A stretch of DNA of 64,000 bases, from the NCBI GenBank assembly GCA_030533445.1, contig JARPUW010000287.1:62001-126000 (forward strand), read 5' to 3'. The notes beneath the pieces were generated by a model, which did no database searches, was not told the DNA's origin, and saw only the letters and a list, made by a program, of their open reading frames with translations. Positions within the stretch are counted from its first letter, which is position 1. The number at the start of each line of letters is the position of its first letter. Origin of the DNA: Cyprinodon diabolis (taxonomy: Eukaryota; Chordata; Actinopteri; Cyprinodontiformes; Cyprinodontidae). Both the position numbers and the translations under genes were made by a program. Shown here in pieces: positions 1 to 12,786 of this stretch.

Positions 1-178
1 GCTGGGAACCAAAAACATCTGCTCAAATCTACTTTATATTGTTAGTTTTCAGCTCTAGATGATTGCCAGAAAAGATCATGGCTGTATCATTAATGGTTTG
101 TCTGTTACAACTCCAGAGGCCAAAATGGCATTATCTCACTGTGAAAAGAGCGTTTTGGCCTCAACCTTCTGATTTGAA
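1..178 (+). repeat. Representative satellite monomer (178 bp, G type)
   Basis: First complete monomer, from GCTGGGAACC to the TTGAA before the next GCTGGG. Landmarks by offset: A5 tract at 11-15; TTTATATT around 33-41; XbaI-type palindrome TCTAGA around 54-59; ATG at 78-80; self-complementary CATTAATG around 88-95; left arm GAGGCCAAAA at 116-125; the only CpG in GAGCG at 151-152; right arm TTTTGGCCTC at 153-162; length-variable CAACC at 163-167. Monomers ending CAAC or CAAT lack one base (177 bp). The following monomer then nearly always starts GCTTGG, which creates a HindIII site (AAGCTT); monomers after CAACC usually start GCTGGG and lack it. Both length and restriction pattern therefore mark position in the HOR. 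Confidence 0.95.
116..162. repeat. 10-bp inverted repeat present in every monomer (first copy)
   Basis: Arms GAGGCCAAAA (116-125) and TTTTGGCCTC (153-162) are exact reverse complements separated by a 27-base loop that contains the CpG. The pair recurs in essentially all monomers. The few changes noticed are GAGGACAAAA at 22651, 26914, 34907 and 53024; GGACTC in the right arm near 28731, 36725, 54841 and 55553; and GCCGCA replacing GCCTCA near 4065 and 12591. The structure could extrude as a cruciform in DNA or form a hairpin in a transcript. Such dyads are reported for centromeric satellites that lack CENP-B boxes; any function here is inference. Confidence 0.85.
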
Positions 179-2664
179 GCTGGGAACCAAAAACATCTGC
201 TCAAATCTACTTTATATTGTTAGTTTTCAGCTCTAGATGATTGCCAGAAAAGATCATGGCTGTATCATTAATGGTTTGTCTTTTACAACTCCAGAGGCCA
301 AAATGGCATTATCTCACTGTGAAAAGAGCGTTTTGGCCTCAACTTCTGATTTGAAGCTTGGAACCAAAAACATCTGCTCAAATCTACTTTATATTGTTAG
401 TTTTCAGCTCTAGATGATTGCCAGAAAAGATCATGGCTGTATCATTAATGGTTTGTCTGTTACAACTCCAGAGGCCAAAATGGCATTATCTCACTGTGAA
501 AAGAGCGTTTTGGCCTCAACCTTCTGATTTGAAGCTGGGAACCAAAAACATCTGCTCAAATCTACTTTATATTGTTAGTTTTCAGCTCTAGATGATTGCC
601 AGAAAAGATCATGACTGTATCATTAATGGTTTGTCTTTTACAACTCCAGAGGCCAAAATGGCATTATCTCACTGTGAAAAGAGCGTTTTGGCCTCAACCT
701 TCTGATTTGAAGCTGGGAACCAAAAACATCTGCTCAAATCTACTTTATATTGTTAGTTTTCAGCTCTAGATGATTGCCAGAAAAGATCATGGCTGTATCA
801 TTAATAGTTTGTCTGTTACAACTCCAGAGGCCAAAATGGCATTATCTCACTGTGAAATGAGCGTTTTGGCCTCAACCTTCTGATTTGAAGCTGGGAACCA
901 AAAACATCTGCTCAAATCTACTTTATATTGTTAGTTTTCAGCTCTAGATGATTGCCAGAAAAGATCATGGCTGTATCATTAATGGTTTGTCTGTTACAAC
1001 TCCAGAGGCCAAAATGGCATTATCTCACTGTGAAAAGAGCGTTTTGGCCTCAATTTCTGATTTGAAGCTTGGAACCAAAAACATCTGCTCAAATCTACTT
1101 TATATTGTTAGTTTTCAGCTCTAGATGATTGCCAGAAAAGATCATGGCTGTATCATTAATGGTTTGTCTGTTACAACTCCAGAGGCCAAAATGGCATTAT
1201 CTCACTGTGAAAAGAGCGTTTTGGCCTCAACCTTCTGATTTGAAGCTGGGAACCAAAAACATCTGCTCAAATCTACTTTATATTGTTAGTTTTCAGCTCT
1301 AGATGATTGCCAGAAAAGATCATGGCTGTATAGTTAATGGTTTGTCTGTTACAACTCCAGAGGCCAAAATGGCATTATCTCACTGTGAAAAGAGCTTTTT
1401 GGCCTCAACCTTCTGATTTGAAGCTGGGAACCAAAAACATCTGCTCAAATCTACTTTATATTGTTAGTTTTCAGCTCTAGATGATTGCCAGAAAAGATCA
1501 TGGCTGTATCATTAATGGTTTGTCTGTTACAACTCCAGAGGCCAAAATGGCATTATCTCACTGTGAAAAGAGCGTTTTGGCCTCAACTTCTGATTTGAAG
1601 CTTGGAACCAAAAATATCTGCTCAAATCTACTTTATATTGTTAGTTTTCAGCTCTAGATGATTGCCAGAAAAGATCATGGCTGTATCATTAATGGTTTGT
1701 CTGTTACAACTCCAGAGGCCAAAATGGCATTATCTCACTGTGAAATAAGCGTTTTGGCCTCAACCTTCTGATTTGAAGCTGGGAACCAAAAACATCTGCT
1801 CAAATCTACTTTATATTGTTAGTTTTCAGCTCTAGATGATTGCCAGAAAAGATCATGACTGTATCATTAATGGTTTGTCTTTTACAACTCCAGAGGCCAA
1901 AATGGCATTATCTCACTGTGAAAAGAGCGTTTTGGCCTCAACCTTCTGATTTGAAGCTGGGAACCAAAAACATCTGCTCAAATCTACTTTATATTGTTAG
2001 TTTTCAGCTCTAGATGATTGCCAGAAAAGATCATGGCTGTATCATTAATGGTTTGTCTGTTACAACTCCAGAGGCCAAAATGGCATTATCTCACTGTGAA
2101 AAGAGCGTTTTGGCCTCAACTTCTGATTTGAAGCTTGAAAATAAAAACATCTGCTCAAATCTACTTTATATTGTTAGTTTTTAGCTCTAGATGATTGCCA
2201 GAAAAGATCATGGCTGTATCATTAATGGTTTGTCTGTTACAACTCCAGAGGCCAAAATGGCATTATCTCACTGTGAAAAGAGCGTTTTGGCCTCAACTTC
2301 TGATTTGAAGCTTGGAACCAAAAACATCTGCTCAAATCTACTTTATATTGTTAGTTTTCAGCTCTAGATGATTGCCAGAAAAGATCATGGCTGTATCATT
2401 AATGGTTTGTCTGTTACAACTCCAGAGGCCAAAATGGCATTATCTCACTGTGAAAAGAGCGTTTTGGCCTCAACCTTCTGATTTGAAGCTTGGAACCAAA
2501 AACATCTGCTCAAAACTACTTTATATTGTTAGTTTTCAGCTCTAGATGATTGTCAGAAAAGATCATGGCTGTGTCATTAATGGTTTGTCTGTTACAACTC
2601 CAGAGGCCAAAATGGCATTATCTCACTGTGAAAAGAACGTTTTGGCCTCAAAATCTGATTTGAA

Positions 2665-4261
2665 GCTTGGAACCAAAAACATCTGCTCAAATCTACTGTA
2701 TATTGTTAGTTTTCAGCTCTAGATGATTGCCAGAAAAGATCATGGCTGTATCATTAATGGTTTGTCTGTTACAACTCCAGAGGCCAAAATGGCATTATCT
2801 CACTGTGAAAAGAGCGTTTTGGCCTCAACCTTCTGATTTGAAGCTGGGAACCAAAAACATCTGCTCAAATCTACTTTATATTGTTAGTTTTCAGCTCTAG
2901 ATGATTGCCAGAAAAGATCATGGCTGTATCATTAATGGTTTGTCTGTTACAACTCCAGAGGCCAAAATGGCATTATCTCACTGTGAAAAGAGCGTTTTGG
3001 CCTCAATTTCTGATTTGAAGCTTGGAACCAAAAACATCTGCTCAAATCTACTTTATATTGTTAGTTTTCAGCTCTAGATGATTGCCAGAAAAGATCATGG
3101 CTGTATCATTAATGGTTTGTCTGTTACAACTCCAGAGGCCAAAATGGCATTATCTCACTGTGAAAAGAGCGTTTTGGCCTCAACCTTCTGATTTGAAGCT
3201 GGGAACCAAAAACATCTGCTCAAATCTACTTTATATTGTTAGTTTTCAGCTCTAGATGATTGCCAGAAAAGATCATGGCTGTATCATTAATGGTTTGTCT
3301 GTTACAACTCCAGAGGCCAAAATGGCATTATCTCACTGTGAAAAGAGCGTTTTGGCCTCAACTTCTGATTTGAAGCTTGGAACCAAAAACATCTGCTCAA
3401 ATCTACTTTATATTGTTAGTTTTCAGCTCTAGATGATTGCCAGAAAAGATCATGGCTGTATCATTAATGGTTTGTCTGTTACAACTCCAGAGGCCAAAAT
3501 GGCATTATCTCACTGTGAAATAAGCGTTTTGGCCTCAACCTTCTGATTTGAAGCTGGGAACCAAAAACATCTGCTCAAATCTACTTTATATTGTTAGTTT
3601 TCAGCTCTAGATGATTGCCAGAAAAGATCATGACTGTATCATTAATGGTTTGTCTTTTACAACTCCAGAGGCCAAAATGGCATTATCTCACTGTGAAAAG
3701 AGCGTTTTGGCCTCAACTTCTGATTTGAAGCTTGAAAATAAAAACATCTGCTCAAATCTACTTTATATTGTTAGTTTTTAGCTCTAGATGATTGCCAGAA
3801 AAGATCATGGCTGTATCATTAATGGTTTGTCTGTTACAACTCCAGAGGCCAAAATGGCATTATCTCACTGTGAAAAGAGCGTTTTGGCCTCAACTTCTGA
3901 TTTGAAGCTTGGAACCAAAAACATCTGCTCAAATCTACTTTATATTGTTAGTTTTCAGCTCTAGATGATTGCCAGAAAAGATCATGGCTGTATCATTAAT
4001 GGTTTGTCTGTTACAACTCCAGAGGCCAAAATGGCATTATCTCACTGTGAAAAGAGCGTTTTGGCCGCAACCTTCTGATTTGAAGCTTGGAACCAAAAAC
4101 ATCTGCTCAAAACTACTTTATATTGTTAGTTTTCAGCTCTAGATGATTGTCAGAAAAGATCATGGCTGTGTCATTAATGGTTTGTCTGTTACAACTCCAG
4201 AGGCCAAAATGGCATTATCTCACTGTGAAAAGAACGTTTTGGCCTCAAAATCTGATTTGAA
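2665..4261 (+). repeat. Short HOR, 9-mer (1,597 bp), first copy
   Basis: Nine monomers in the order 1, 2, 3, 4, an L-K monomer (5 or 8), a TGACTG-TCTTTT monomer ending CAAC, 18 (X, starts 3730), 19, 20. It is a collapsed HOR: the middle from about position 6 to 16 is missing, and the sixth monomer joins the TGACTG-TCTTTT of position 9/16 to the CAAC end of position 17, marking the fusion. Monomer 19 carries GCCGCAACC (about 4065), a change shared only with the second 9-mer. Starts at the monomer with CTGTAT (G at 2698). Confidence 0.9.
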
Positions 4262-7200
4262 GCTTGGAACCAAAAACATCTGCTCAAATCTACTGTATAT
4301 TGTTAGTTTTCAGCTCTAGATGATTGCCAGAAAAGATCATGGCTGTATCATTAATGGTTTGTCTGTTACAACTCCAGAGGCCAAAATGGCATTATCTCAC
4401 TGTGAAAAGAGCGTTTTGGCCTCAACCTTCTGATTTGAAGCTGGGAACCAAAAACATCTGCTCAAATCTACTTTATATTGTTAGTTTTCAGCTCTAGATG
4501 ATTGCCAGAAAAGATCATGGCTGTATCATTAATGGTTTGTCTGTTACAACTCCAGAGGCCAAAATGGCATTATCTCACTGTGAAAAGAGCGTTTTGGCCT
4601 CAATTTCTGATTTGAAGCTTGGAACCAAAAACATCTGCTCAAATCTACTTTATATTGTTAGTTTTCAGCTCTAGATGATTGCCAGAAAAGATCATGGCTG
4701 TATCATTAATGGTTTGTCTGTTACAACTCCAGAGGCCAAAATGGCATTATCTCACTGTGAAAAGAGCGTTTTGGCCTCAACCTTCTGATTTGAAGCTGGG
4801 AACCAAAAACATCTGCTCAAATCTACTTTATATTGTTAGTTTTCAGCTCTAGATGATTGCCAGAAAAGATCATGGCTGTATCATTAATGGTTTGTCTGTT
4901 ACAACTCCAGAGGCCAAAATGGCATTATCTCACTGTGAAAAGAGCGTTTTGGCCTCAACTTCTGATTTGAAGCTTGGAACCAAAAACATCTGCTCAAATC
5001 TACTTTATATTGTTAGTTTTCAGCTCTAGATGATTGCCAGAAAAGATCATGGCTGTATCATTAATGGTTTGTCTGTTACAACTCCAGAGGCCAAAATGGC
5101 ATTATCTCACTGTGAAATAAGCGTTTTGGCCTCAACCTTCTGATTTGAAGCTGGGAACCAAAAACATCTGCTCAAATCTACTTTATATTGTTAGTTTTCA
5201 GCTCTAGATGATTGCCAGAAAAGATCATGGCTGTATCATTAATGGTTTGTCTTTTACAACTCCAGAGGCCAAAATGGCATTATCTCACTGTGAAAAGAGC
5301 GTTTTGGCCTCAACCTTCTGATTTGAAGCTGGGAACCAAAAACATCTGCTCAAATCTACTTTATATTGTTAGTTTTCAGCTCTAGATGATTGCCAGAAAA
5401 GATCATGGCTGTATCATTAATGGTTTGTCTGTTACAACTCCAGAGGCCAAAATGGCATTATCTCACTGTGAAAAGAGCGTTTTGGCCTCAACTTCTGATT
5501 TGAAGCTTGGAACCAAAAACATCTGCTCAAATCTACTTTATATTGTTAGTTTTCAGCTCTAGATGATTGCCAGAAAAGATCATGGCTGTATCATTAATGG
5601 TTTGTCTGTTACAACTCCAGAGGCCAAAATGGCATTATCTCACTGTGAAATAAGCGTTTTGGCCTCAACCTTCTGATTTGAAGCTGGGAACCAAAAACAT
5701 CTGCTCAAATCTACTTTATATTGTTAGTTTTCAGCTCTAGATGATTGCCAGAAAAGATCATGACTGTATCATTAATGGTTTGTCTTTTACAACTCCAGAG
5801 GCCAAAATGGCATTATCTCACTGTGAAAAGAGCGTTTTGGCCTCAACCTTCTGATTTGAAGCTGGGAACCAAAAACATCTGCTCAAATCTACTTTATATT
5901 GTTAGTTTTCAGCTCTAGATGATTGCCAGAAAAGATCATGGCTGTATCATTAATAGTTTGTCTGTTACAACTCCAGAGGCCAAAATGGCATTATCTCACT
6001 GTGAAATGAGCGTTTTGGCCTCAACCTTCTGATTTGAAGCTGGGAACCAAAAACATCTGCTCAAATCTACTTTATATTGTTAGTTTTCAGCTCTAGATGA
6101 TTGCCAGAAAAGATCATGGCTGTATCATTAATGGTTTGTCTGTTACAACTCCAGAGGCCAAAATGGCATTATCTCACTGTGAAAAGAGCGTTTTGGCCTC
6201 AATTTCTGATTTGAAGCTTGGAACCAAAAACATCTGCTCAAATCTACTTTATATTGTTAGTTTTCAGCTCTAGATGATTGCCAGAAAAGATCATGGCTGT
6301 ATCATTAATGGTTTGTCTGTTACAACTCCAGAGGCCAAAATGGCATTATCTCACTGTGAAAAGAGCGTTTTGGCCTCAACCTTCTGATTTGAAGCTGGGA
6401 ACCAAAAACATCTGCTCAAATCTACTTTATATTGTTAGTTTTCAGCTCTAGATGATTGCCAGAAAAGATCATGGCTGTATCATTAATGGTTTGTCTGTTA
6501 CAACTCCAGAGGCCAAAATGGCATTATCTCACTGTGAAAAGAGCTTTTTGGCCTCAACCTTCTGATTTGAAGCTGGGAACCAAAAACATCTGCTCAAATC
6601 TACTTTATATTGTTAGTTTTCAGCTCTAGATGATTGCCAGAAAAGATCATGGCTGTATCATTAATGGTTTGTCTGTTACAACTCCAGAGGCCAAAATGGC
6701 ATTATCTCACTGTGAAAAGAGCGTTTTGGCCTCAACTTCTGATTTGAAGCTTGGAACCAAAAATATCTGCTCAAATCTACTTTATATTGTTAGTTTTCAG
6801 CTCTAGATGATTGCCAGAAAAGATCATGGCTGTATCATTAATGGTTTGTCTGTTACAACTCCAGAGGCCAAAATGGCATTATCTCACTGTGAAATAAGCG
6901 TTTTGGCCTCAACCTTCTGATTTGAAGCTGGGAACCAAAAACATCTGCTCAAATCTACTTTATATTGTTAGTTTTCAGCTCTAGATGATTGCCAGAAAAG
7001 ATCATGACTGTATCATTAATGGTTTGTCTTTTACAACTCCAGAGGCCAAAATGGCATTATCTCACTGTGAAAAGAGCGTTTTGGCCTCAACCTTCTGATT
7101 TGAAGCTGGGAACCAAAAACATCTGCTCAAATCTACTTTATATTGTTAGTTTTCAGCTCTAGATGATTGCCAGAAAAGATCATGGCTGTATCATTAATGG

Positions 7201-7281
7201 TTTGTCTGTTACAACTCCAGAGGCCAAAATGGCATTATCTCACTGTGAAAAGAGCGTTTTGGCCTCAACTTCTGATTTGAA

Positions 7282-7459
7282 GCTTGAAAATAAAAACATC
7301 TGCTCAAATCTACTTTATATTGTTAGTTTTTAGCTCTAGATGATTGCCAGAAAAGATCATGGCTGTATCATTAATGGTTTGTCTGTTACAACTCCAGAGG
7401 CCAAAATGGCATTATCTCACTGTGAAAAGAGCGTTTTGGCCTCAACCTTCTGATTTGAA
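7282..7459 (+). repeat. HOR position 18 monomer (X type), reference copy
   Basis: The most divergent monomer start in the HOR: GCTTGAAAATAAAAAC replaces GCTTGGAACCAAAAAC, and TTTTTAGC replaces TTTTCAGC. It occurs once per HOR, 19 times in the window, starting at 2133, 3730, 7282, 12255, 15807, 17385, 20760, 25912, 29464, 33905, 37457, 43496, 45628, 48293, 50957, 52022, 55752, 59304 and 62501. It is absent from the 19-mer at 7815 and the 14-mer at 37989. A unique marker for position 18. Confidence 0.93.
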
Positions 7460-7637
7460 GCTTGGAACCAAAAACATCTGCTCAAATCTACTTTATATTG
7501 TTAGTTTTCAGCTCTAGATGATTGCCAGAAAAGATCATGGCTGTATCATTAATGGTTTGTCTGTTACAACTCCAGAGGCCAAAATGGCATTATCTCACTG
7601 TGAAAAGAGCGTTTTGGCCTCAACCTTCTGATTTGAA

Positions 7638-7814
7638 GCTTGGAACCAAAAACATCTGCTCAAAACTACTTTATATTGTTAGTTTTCAGCTCTAGATGAT
7701 TGTCAGAAAAGATCATGGCTGTGTCATTAATGGTTTGTCTGTTACAACTCCAGAGGCCAAAATGGCATTATCTCACTGTGAAAAGAACGTTTTGGCCTCA
7801 AAATCTGATTTGAA
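7638..7814 (+). repeat. HOR position 20 monomer (N type), reference copy
   Basis: Carries a linked set of changes found nowhere else in the HOR: CAAAACTA, GTCAG, GTGTC, AAAAGAACG and a CAAAATCTG end. Because five markers are spread along 177 bp, recombinants of this monomer can be located finely. It is followed in intact units by monomer 1 with CTGTAT. Hybrids that carry only part of the set occur at 40299, 43851, 45983 and 51312, and a copy with an altered end at 22181. Confidence 0.92.
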
Positions 7815-10800
7815 GCTTGGAACCAAAAACATCTGCTCAAATCTACTGTATATTGTTAGTTTTCAGCTCTAGATGATTGCCAGAAAAGATCATGGCTGTA
7901 TCATTAATGGTTTGTCTGTTACAACTCCAGAGGCCAAAATGGCATTATCTCACTGTGAAAAGAGCGTTTTGGCCTCAACCTTCTGATTTGAAGCTGGGAA
8001 CCAAAAACATCTGCTCAAATCTACTTTATATTGTTAGTTTTCAGCTCTAGATGATTGCCAGAAAAGATCATGGCTGTATCATTAATGGTTTGTCTGTTAC
8101 AACTCCAGAGGCCAAAATGGCATTATCTCACTGTGAAAAGAGCGTTTTGGCCTCAATTTCTGATTTGAAGCTTGGAACCAAAAACATCTGCTCAAATCTA
8201 CTTTATATTGTTAGTTTTCAGCTCTAGATGATTGCCAGAAAAGATCATGGCTGTATCATTAATGGTTTGTCTGTTACAACTCCAGAGGCCAAAATGGCAT
8301 TATCTCACTGTGAAAAGAGCGTTTTGGCCTCAACCTTCTGATTTGAAGCTGGGAACCAAAAACATCTGCTCAAATCTACTTTATATTGTTAGTTTTCAGC
8401 TCTAGATGATTGCCAGAAAAGATCATGGCTGTATCATTAATGGTTTGTCTGTTACAACTCCAGAGGCCAAAATGGCATTATCTCACTGTGAAAAGAGCGT
8501 TTTGGCCTCAACTTCTGATTTGAAGCTTGGAACCAAAAACATCTGCTCAAATCTACTTTATATTGTTAGTTTTCAGCTCTAGATGATTGCCAGAAAAGAT
8601 CATGGCTGTATCATTAATGGTTTGTCTGTTACAACTCCAGAGGCCAAAATGGCATTATCTCACTGTGAAATAAGCGTTTTGGCCTCAACCTTCTGATTTG
8701 AAGCTGGGAACCAAAAACATCTGCTCAAATCTACTTTATATTGTTAGTTTTCAGCTCTAGATGATTGCCAGAAAAGATCATGGCTGTATCATTAATGGTT
8801 TGTCTTTTACAACTCCAGAGGCCAAAATGGCATTATCTCACTGTGAAAAGAGCGTTTTGGCCTCAACCTTCTGATTTGAAGCTGGGAACCAAAAACATCT
8901 GCTCAAATCTACTTTATATTGTTAGTTTTCAGCTCTAGATGATTGCCAGAAAAGATCATGGCTGTATCATTAATGGTTTGTCTGTTACAACTCCAGAGGC
9001 CAAAATGGCATTATCTCACTGTGAAAAGAGCGTTTTGGCCTCAACTTCTGATTTGAAGCTTGGAACCAAAAACATCTGCTCAAATCTACTTTATATTGTT
9101 AGTTTTCAGCTCTAGATGATTGCCAGAAAAGATCATGGCTGTATCATTAATGGTTTGTCTGTTACAACTCCAGAGGCCAAAATGGCATTATCTCACTGTG
9201 AAAAGAGCGTTTTGGCCTCAACCTTCTGATTTGAAGCTGGGAACCAAAAACATCTGCTCAAATCTACTTTATATTGTTAGTTTTCAGCTCTAGATGATTG
9301 CCAGAAAAGATCATGACTGTATCATTAATGGTTTGTCTTTTACAACTCCAGAGGCCAAAATGGCATTATCTCACTGTGAAAAGAGCGTTTTGGCCTCAAC
9401 CTTCTGATTTGAAGCTGGGAACCAAAAACATCTGCTCAAATCTACTTTATATTGTTAGTTTTCAGCTCTAGATGATTGCCAGAAAAGATCATGGCTGTAT
9501 CATTAATAGTTTGTCTGTTACAACTCCAGAGGCCAAAATGGCATTATCTCACTGTGAAATGAGCGTTTTGGCCTCAACCTTCTGATTTGAAGCTGGGAAC
9601 CAAAAACATCTGCTCAAATCTACTTTATATTGTTAGTTTTCAGCTCTAGATGATTGCCAGAAAAGATCATGGCTGTATCATTAATGGTTTGTCTGTTACA
9701 ACTCCAGAGGCCAAAATGGCATTATCTCACTGTGAAAAGAGCGTTTTGGCCTCAATTTCTGATTTGAAGCTTGGAACCAAAAACATCTGCTCAAATCTAC
9801 TTTATATTGTTAGTTTTCAGCTCTAGATGATTGCCAGAAAAGATCATGGCTGTATCATTAATGGTTTGTCTGTTACAACTCCAGAGGCCAAAATGGCATT
9901 ATCTCACTGTGAAAAGAGCGTTTTGGCCTCAACCTTCTGATTTGAAGCTGGGAACCAAAAACATCTGCTCAAATCTACTTTATATTGTTAGTTTTCAGCT
10001 CTAGATGATTGCCAGAAAAGATCATGGCTGTATAGTTAATGGTTTGTCTGTTACAACTCCAGAGGCCAAAATGGCATTATCTCACTGTGAAAAGAGCTTT
10101 TTGGCCTCAACCTTCTGATTTGAAGCTGGGAACCAAAAACATCTGCTCAAATCTACTTTATATTGTTAGTTTTCAGCTCTAGATGATTGCCAGAAAAGAT
10201 CATGGCTGTATCATTAATGGTTTGTCTGTTACAACTCCAGAGGCCAAAATGGCATTATCTCACTGTGAAAAGAGCGTTTTGGCCTCAACTTCTGATTTGA
10301 AGCTTGGAACCAAAAATATCTGCTCAAATCTACTTTATATTGTTAGTTTTCAGCTCTAGATGATTGCCAGAAAAGATCATGGCTGTATCATTAATGGTTT
10401 GTCTGTTACAACTCCAGAGGCCAAAATGGCATTATCTCACTGTGAAATAAGCGTTTTGGCCTCAACCTTCTGATTTGAAGCTGGGAACCAAAAACATCTG
10501 CTCAAATCTACTTTATATTGTTAGTTTTCAGCTCTAGATGATTGCCAGAAAAGATCATGACTGTATCATTAATGGTTTGTCTTTTACAACTCCAGAGGCC
10601 AAAATGGCATTATCTCACTGTGAAAAGAGCGTTTTGGCCTCAACCTTCTGATTTGAAGCTGGGAACCAAAAACATCTGCTCAAATCTACTTTATATTGTT
10701 AGTTTTCAGCTCTAGATGATTGCCAGAAAAGATCATGGCTGTATCATTAATGGTTTGTCTGTTACAACTCCAGAGGCCAAAATGGCATTATCTCACTGTG

Positions 10801-11189
10801 AAAAGAGCGTTTTGGCCTCAACTTCTGATTTGAAGCTTGGAACCAAAAACATCTGCTCAAATCTACTTTATATTGTTAGTTTTCAGCTCTAGATGATTGC
10901 CAGAAAAGATCATGGCTGTATCATTAATGGTTTGTCTGTTACAACTCCAGAGGCCAAAATGGCATTATCTCACTGTGAAAAGAGCGTTTTGGCCTCAACC
11001 TTCTGATTTGAAGCTTGGAACCAAAAACATCTGCTCAAAACTACTTTATATTGTTAGTTTTCAGCTCTAGATGATTGTCAGAAAAGATCATGGCTGTGTC
11101 ATTAATGGTTTGTCTGTTACAACTCCAGAGGCCAAAATGGCATTATCTCACTGTGAAAAGAACGTTTTGGCCTCAAAATCTGATTTGAA
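7815..11189 (+). repeat. 19-mer HOR lacking position 18 (3,375 bp)
   Basis: Canonical order, but the X monomer is absent: position 17 (CAAC end) is followed directly by L-R position 19 at 10835 and then position 20. Position 8 (9058-9235) carries R instead of K, and position 13 reads TATAGTTAATGG (about 10033). Both traits are shared with 1-2664, 49 monomers (8,702 bp) upstream, so the two blocks are sisters and the loss of X happened after they separated, or X was lost only in this copy. Confidence 0.92.
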
Positions 11190-12786
11190 GCTTGGAACCA
11201 AAAACATCTGCTCAAATCTACTGTATATTGTTAGTTTTCAGCTCTAGATGATTGCCAGAAAAGATCATGGCTGTATCATTAATGGTTTGTCTGTTACAAC
11301 TCCAGAGGCCAAAATGGCATTATCTCACTGTGAAAAGAGCGTTTTGGCCTCAACCTTCTGATTTGAAGCTGGGAACCAAAAACATCTGCTCAAATCTACT
11401 TTATATTGTTAGTTTTCAGCTCTAGATGATTGCCAGAAAAGATCATGGCTGTATCATTAATGGTTTGTCTGTTACAACTCCAGAGGCCAAAATGGCATTA
11501 TCTCACTGTGAAAAGAGCGTTTTGGCCTCAATTTCTGATTTGAAGCTTGGAACCAAAAACATCTGCTCAAATCTACTTTATATTGTTAGTTTTCAGCTCT
11601 AGATGATTGCCAGAAAAGATCATGGCTGTATCATTAATGGTTTGTCTGTTACAACTCCAGAGGCCAAAATGGCATTATCTCACTGTGAAAAGAGCGTTTT
11701 GGCCTCAACCTTCTGATTTGAAGCTGGGAACCAAAAACATCTGCTCAAATCTACTTTATATTGTTAGTTTTCAGCTCTAGATGATTGCCAGAAAAGATCA
11801 TGGCTGTATCATTAATGGTTTGTCTGTTACAACTCCAGAGGCCAAAATGGCATTATCTCACTGTGAAAAGAGCGTTTTGGCCTCAACTTCTGATTTGAAG
11901 CTTGGAACCAAAAACATCTGCTCAAATCTACTTTATATTGTTAGTTTTCAGCTCTAGATGATTGCCAGAAAAGATCATGGCTGTATCATTAATGGTTTGT
12001 CTGTTACAACTCCAGAGGCCAAAATGGCATTATCTCACTGTGAAATAAGCGTTTTGGCCTCAACCTTCTGATTTGAAGCTGGGAACCAAAAACATCTGCT
12101 CAAATCTACTTTATATTGTTAGTTTTCAGCTCTAGATGATTGCCAGAAAAGATCATGACTGTATCATTAATGGTTTGTCTTTTACAACTCCAGAGGCCAA
12201 AATGGCATTATCTCACTGTGAAAAGAGCGTTTTGGCCTCAACTTCTGATTTGAAGCTTGAAAATAAAAACATCTGCTCAAATCTACTTTATATTGTTAGT
12301 TTTTAGCTCTAGATGATTGCCAGAAAAGATCATGGCTGTATCATTAATGGTTTGTCTGTTACAACTCCAGAGGCCAAAATGGCATTATCTCACTGTGAAA
12401 AGAGCGTTTTGGCCTCAACTTCTGATTTGAAGCTTGGAACCAAAAACATCTGCTCAAATCTACTTTATATTGTTAGTTTTCAGCTCTAGATGATTGCCAG
12501 AAAAGATCATGGCTGTATCATTAATGGTTTGTCTGTTACAACTCCAGAGGCCAAAATGGCATTATCTCACTGTGAAAAGAGCGTTTTGGCCGCAACCTTC
12601 TGATTTGAAGCTTGGAACCAAAAACATCTGCTCAAAACTACTTTATATTGTTAGTTTTCAGCTCTAGATGATTGTCAGAAAAGATCATGGCTGTGTCATT
12701 AATGGTTTGTCTGTTACAACTCCAGAGGCCAAAATGGCTTTATCTCACTGTGAAAAGAACGTTTTGGCCTCAAAATCTGATTTGAA
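11190..12786 (+). repeat. Short HOR, 9-mer, second copy
   Basis: Same 1,597-bp length and monomer order as 2665-4261, including the fused sixth monomer and the GCCGCAACC change in position 19 (about 12591), so the two are copies of one event. Position 20 has a singleton change, ATGGCTTTATC for ATGGCATTATC (about 12736). X starts at 12255. Confidence 0.9.

Larger units (their letters stand above)
1..2664 (+). repeat. Partial HOR, 15 monomers (positions about 6 to 20)
   Basis: Fifteen monomers. The third has the place of HOR position 8 but carries R instead of K; from the fourth onward the order matches positions 9 to 20: TGACTG-TCTTTT, TAATAG-M (712-889), CAAT end, L-R, F, CAAC end, AAATATC-K, TGACTG-TCTTTT, CAAC end, X (starts 2133), L-R, and CAAAACTA-N-CAAAA. 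The second monomer combines TCTTTT (position 6) with a CAAC end (position 7), so it looks like a 6/7 hybrid. The F monomer reads TATAGTTAATGG where most copies read TATCATTAATGG. The same change at about 10033, and the same R at position 8, make this a sister of the block at 7815-11189. Confidence 0.85.
4262..7814 (+). repeat. Full 20-mer HOR (3,553 bp)
   Basis: All 20 positions in canonical order, from the CTGTAT monomer (G at 4295) to the CAAAACTA-N-CAAAA monomer ending at 7814. The X monomer (7282-7459) ends CAACC rather than CAAC, which makes this unit one base longer than the 3,552-bp form. K monomers occupy positions 5, 8 and 15, M position 10 and F position 13. It serves as a reference copy for the window. 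Confidence 0.95.

Noticed and set aside
33..41. TATA-like TTTATATT as a promoter in each monomer.
   Set aside because: AT-rich chance match without other promoter elements; satellite transcription is possible but not shown by sequence.
78..236. 52-codon open frame from the monomer's ATG, repeated in every 178-bp monomer followed by another copy.
   Set aside because: It crosses the monomer junction, ends at the TAG of the next copy and is broken by the one-base difference in 177-bp monomers. No sign of selection on codons; a by-product of the repeat.
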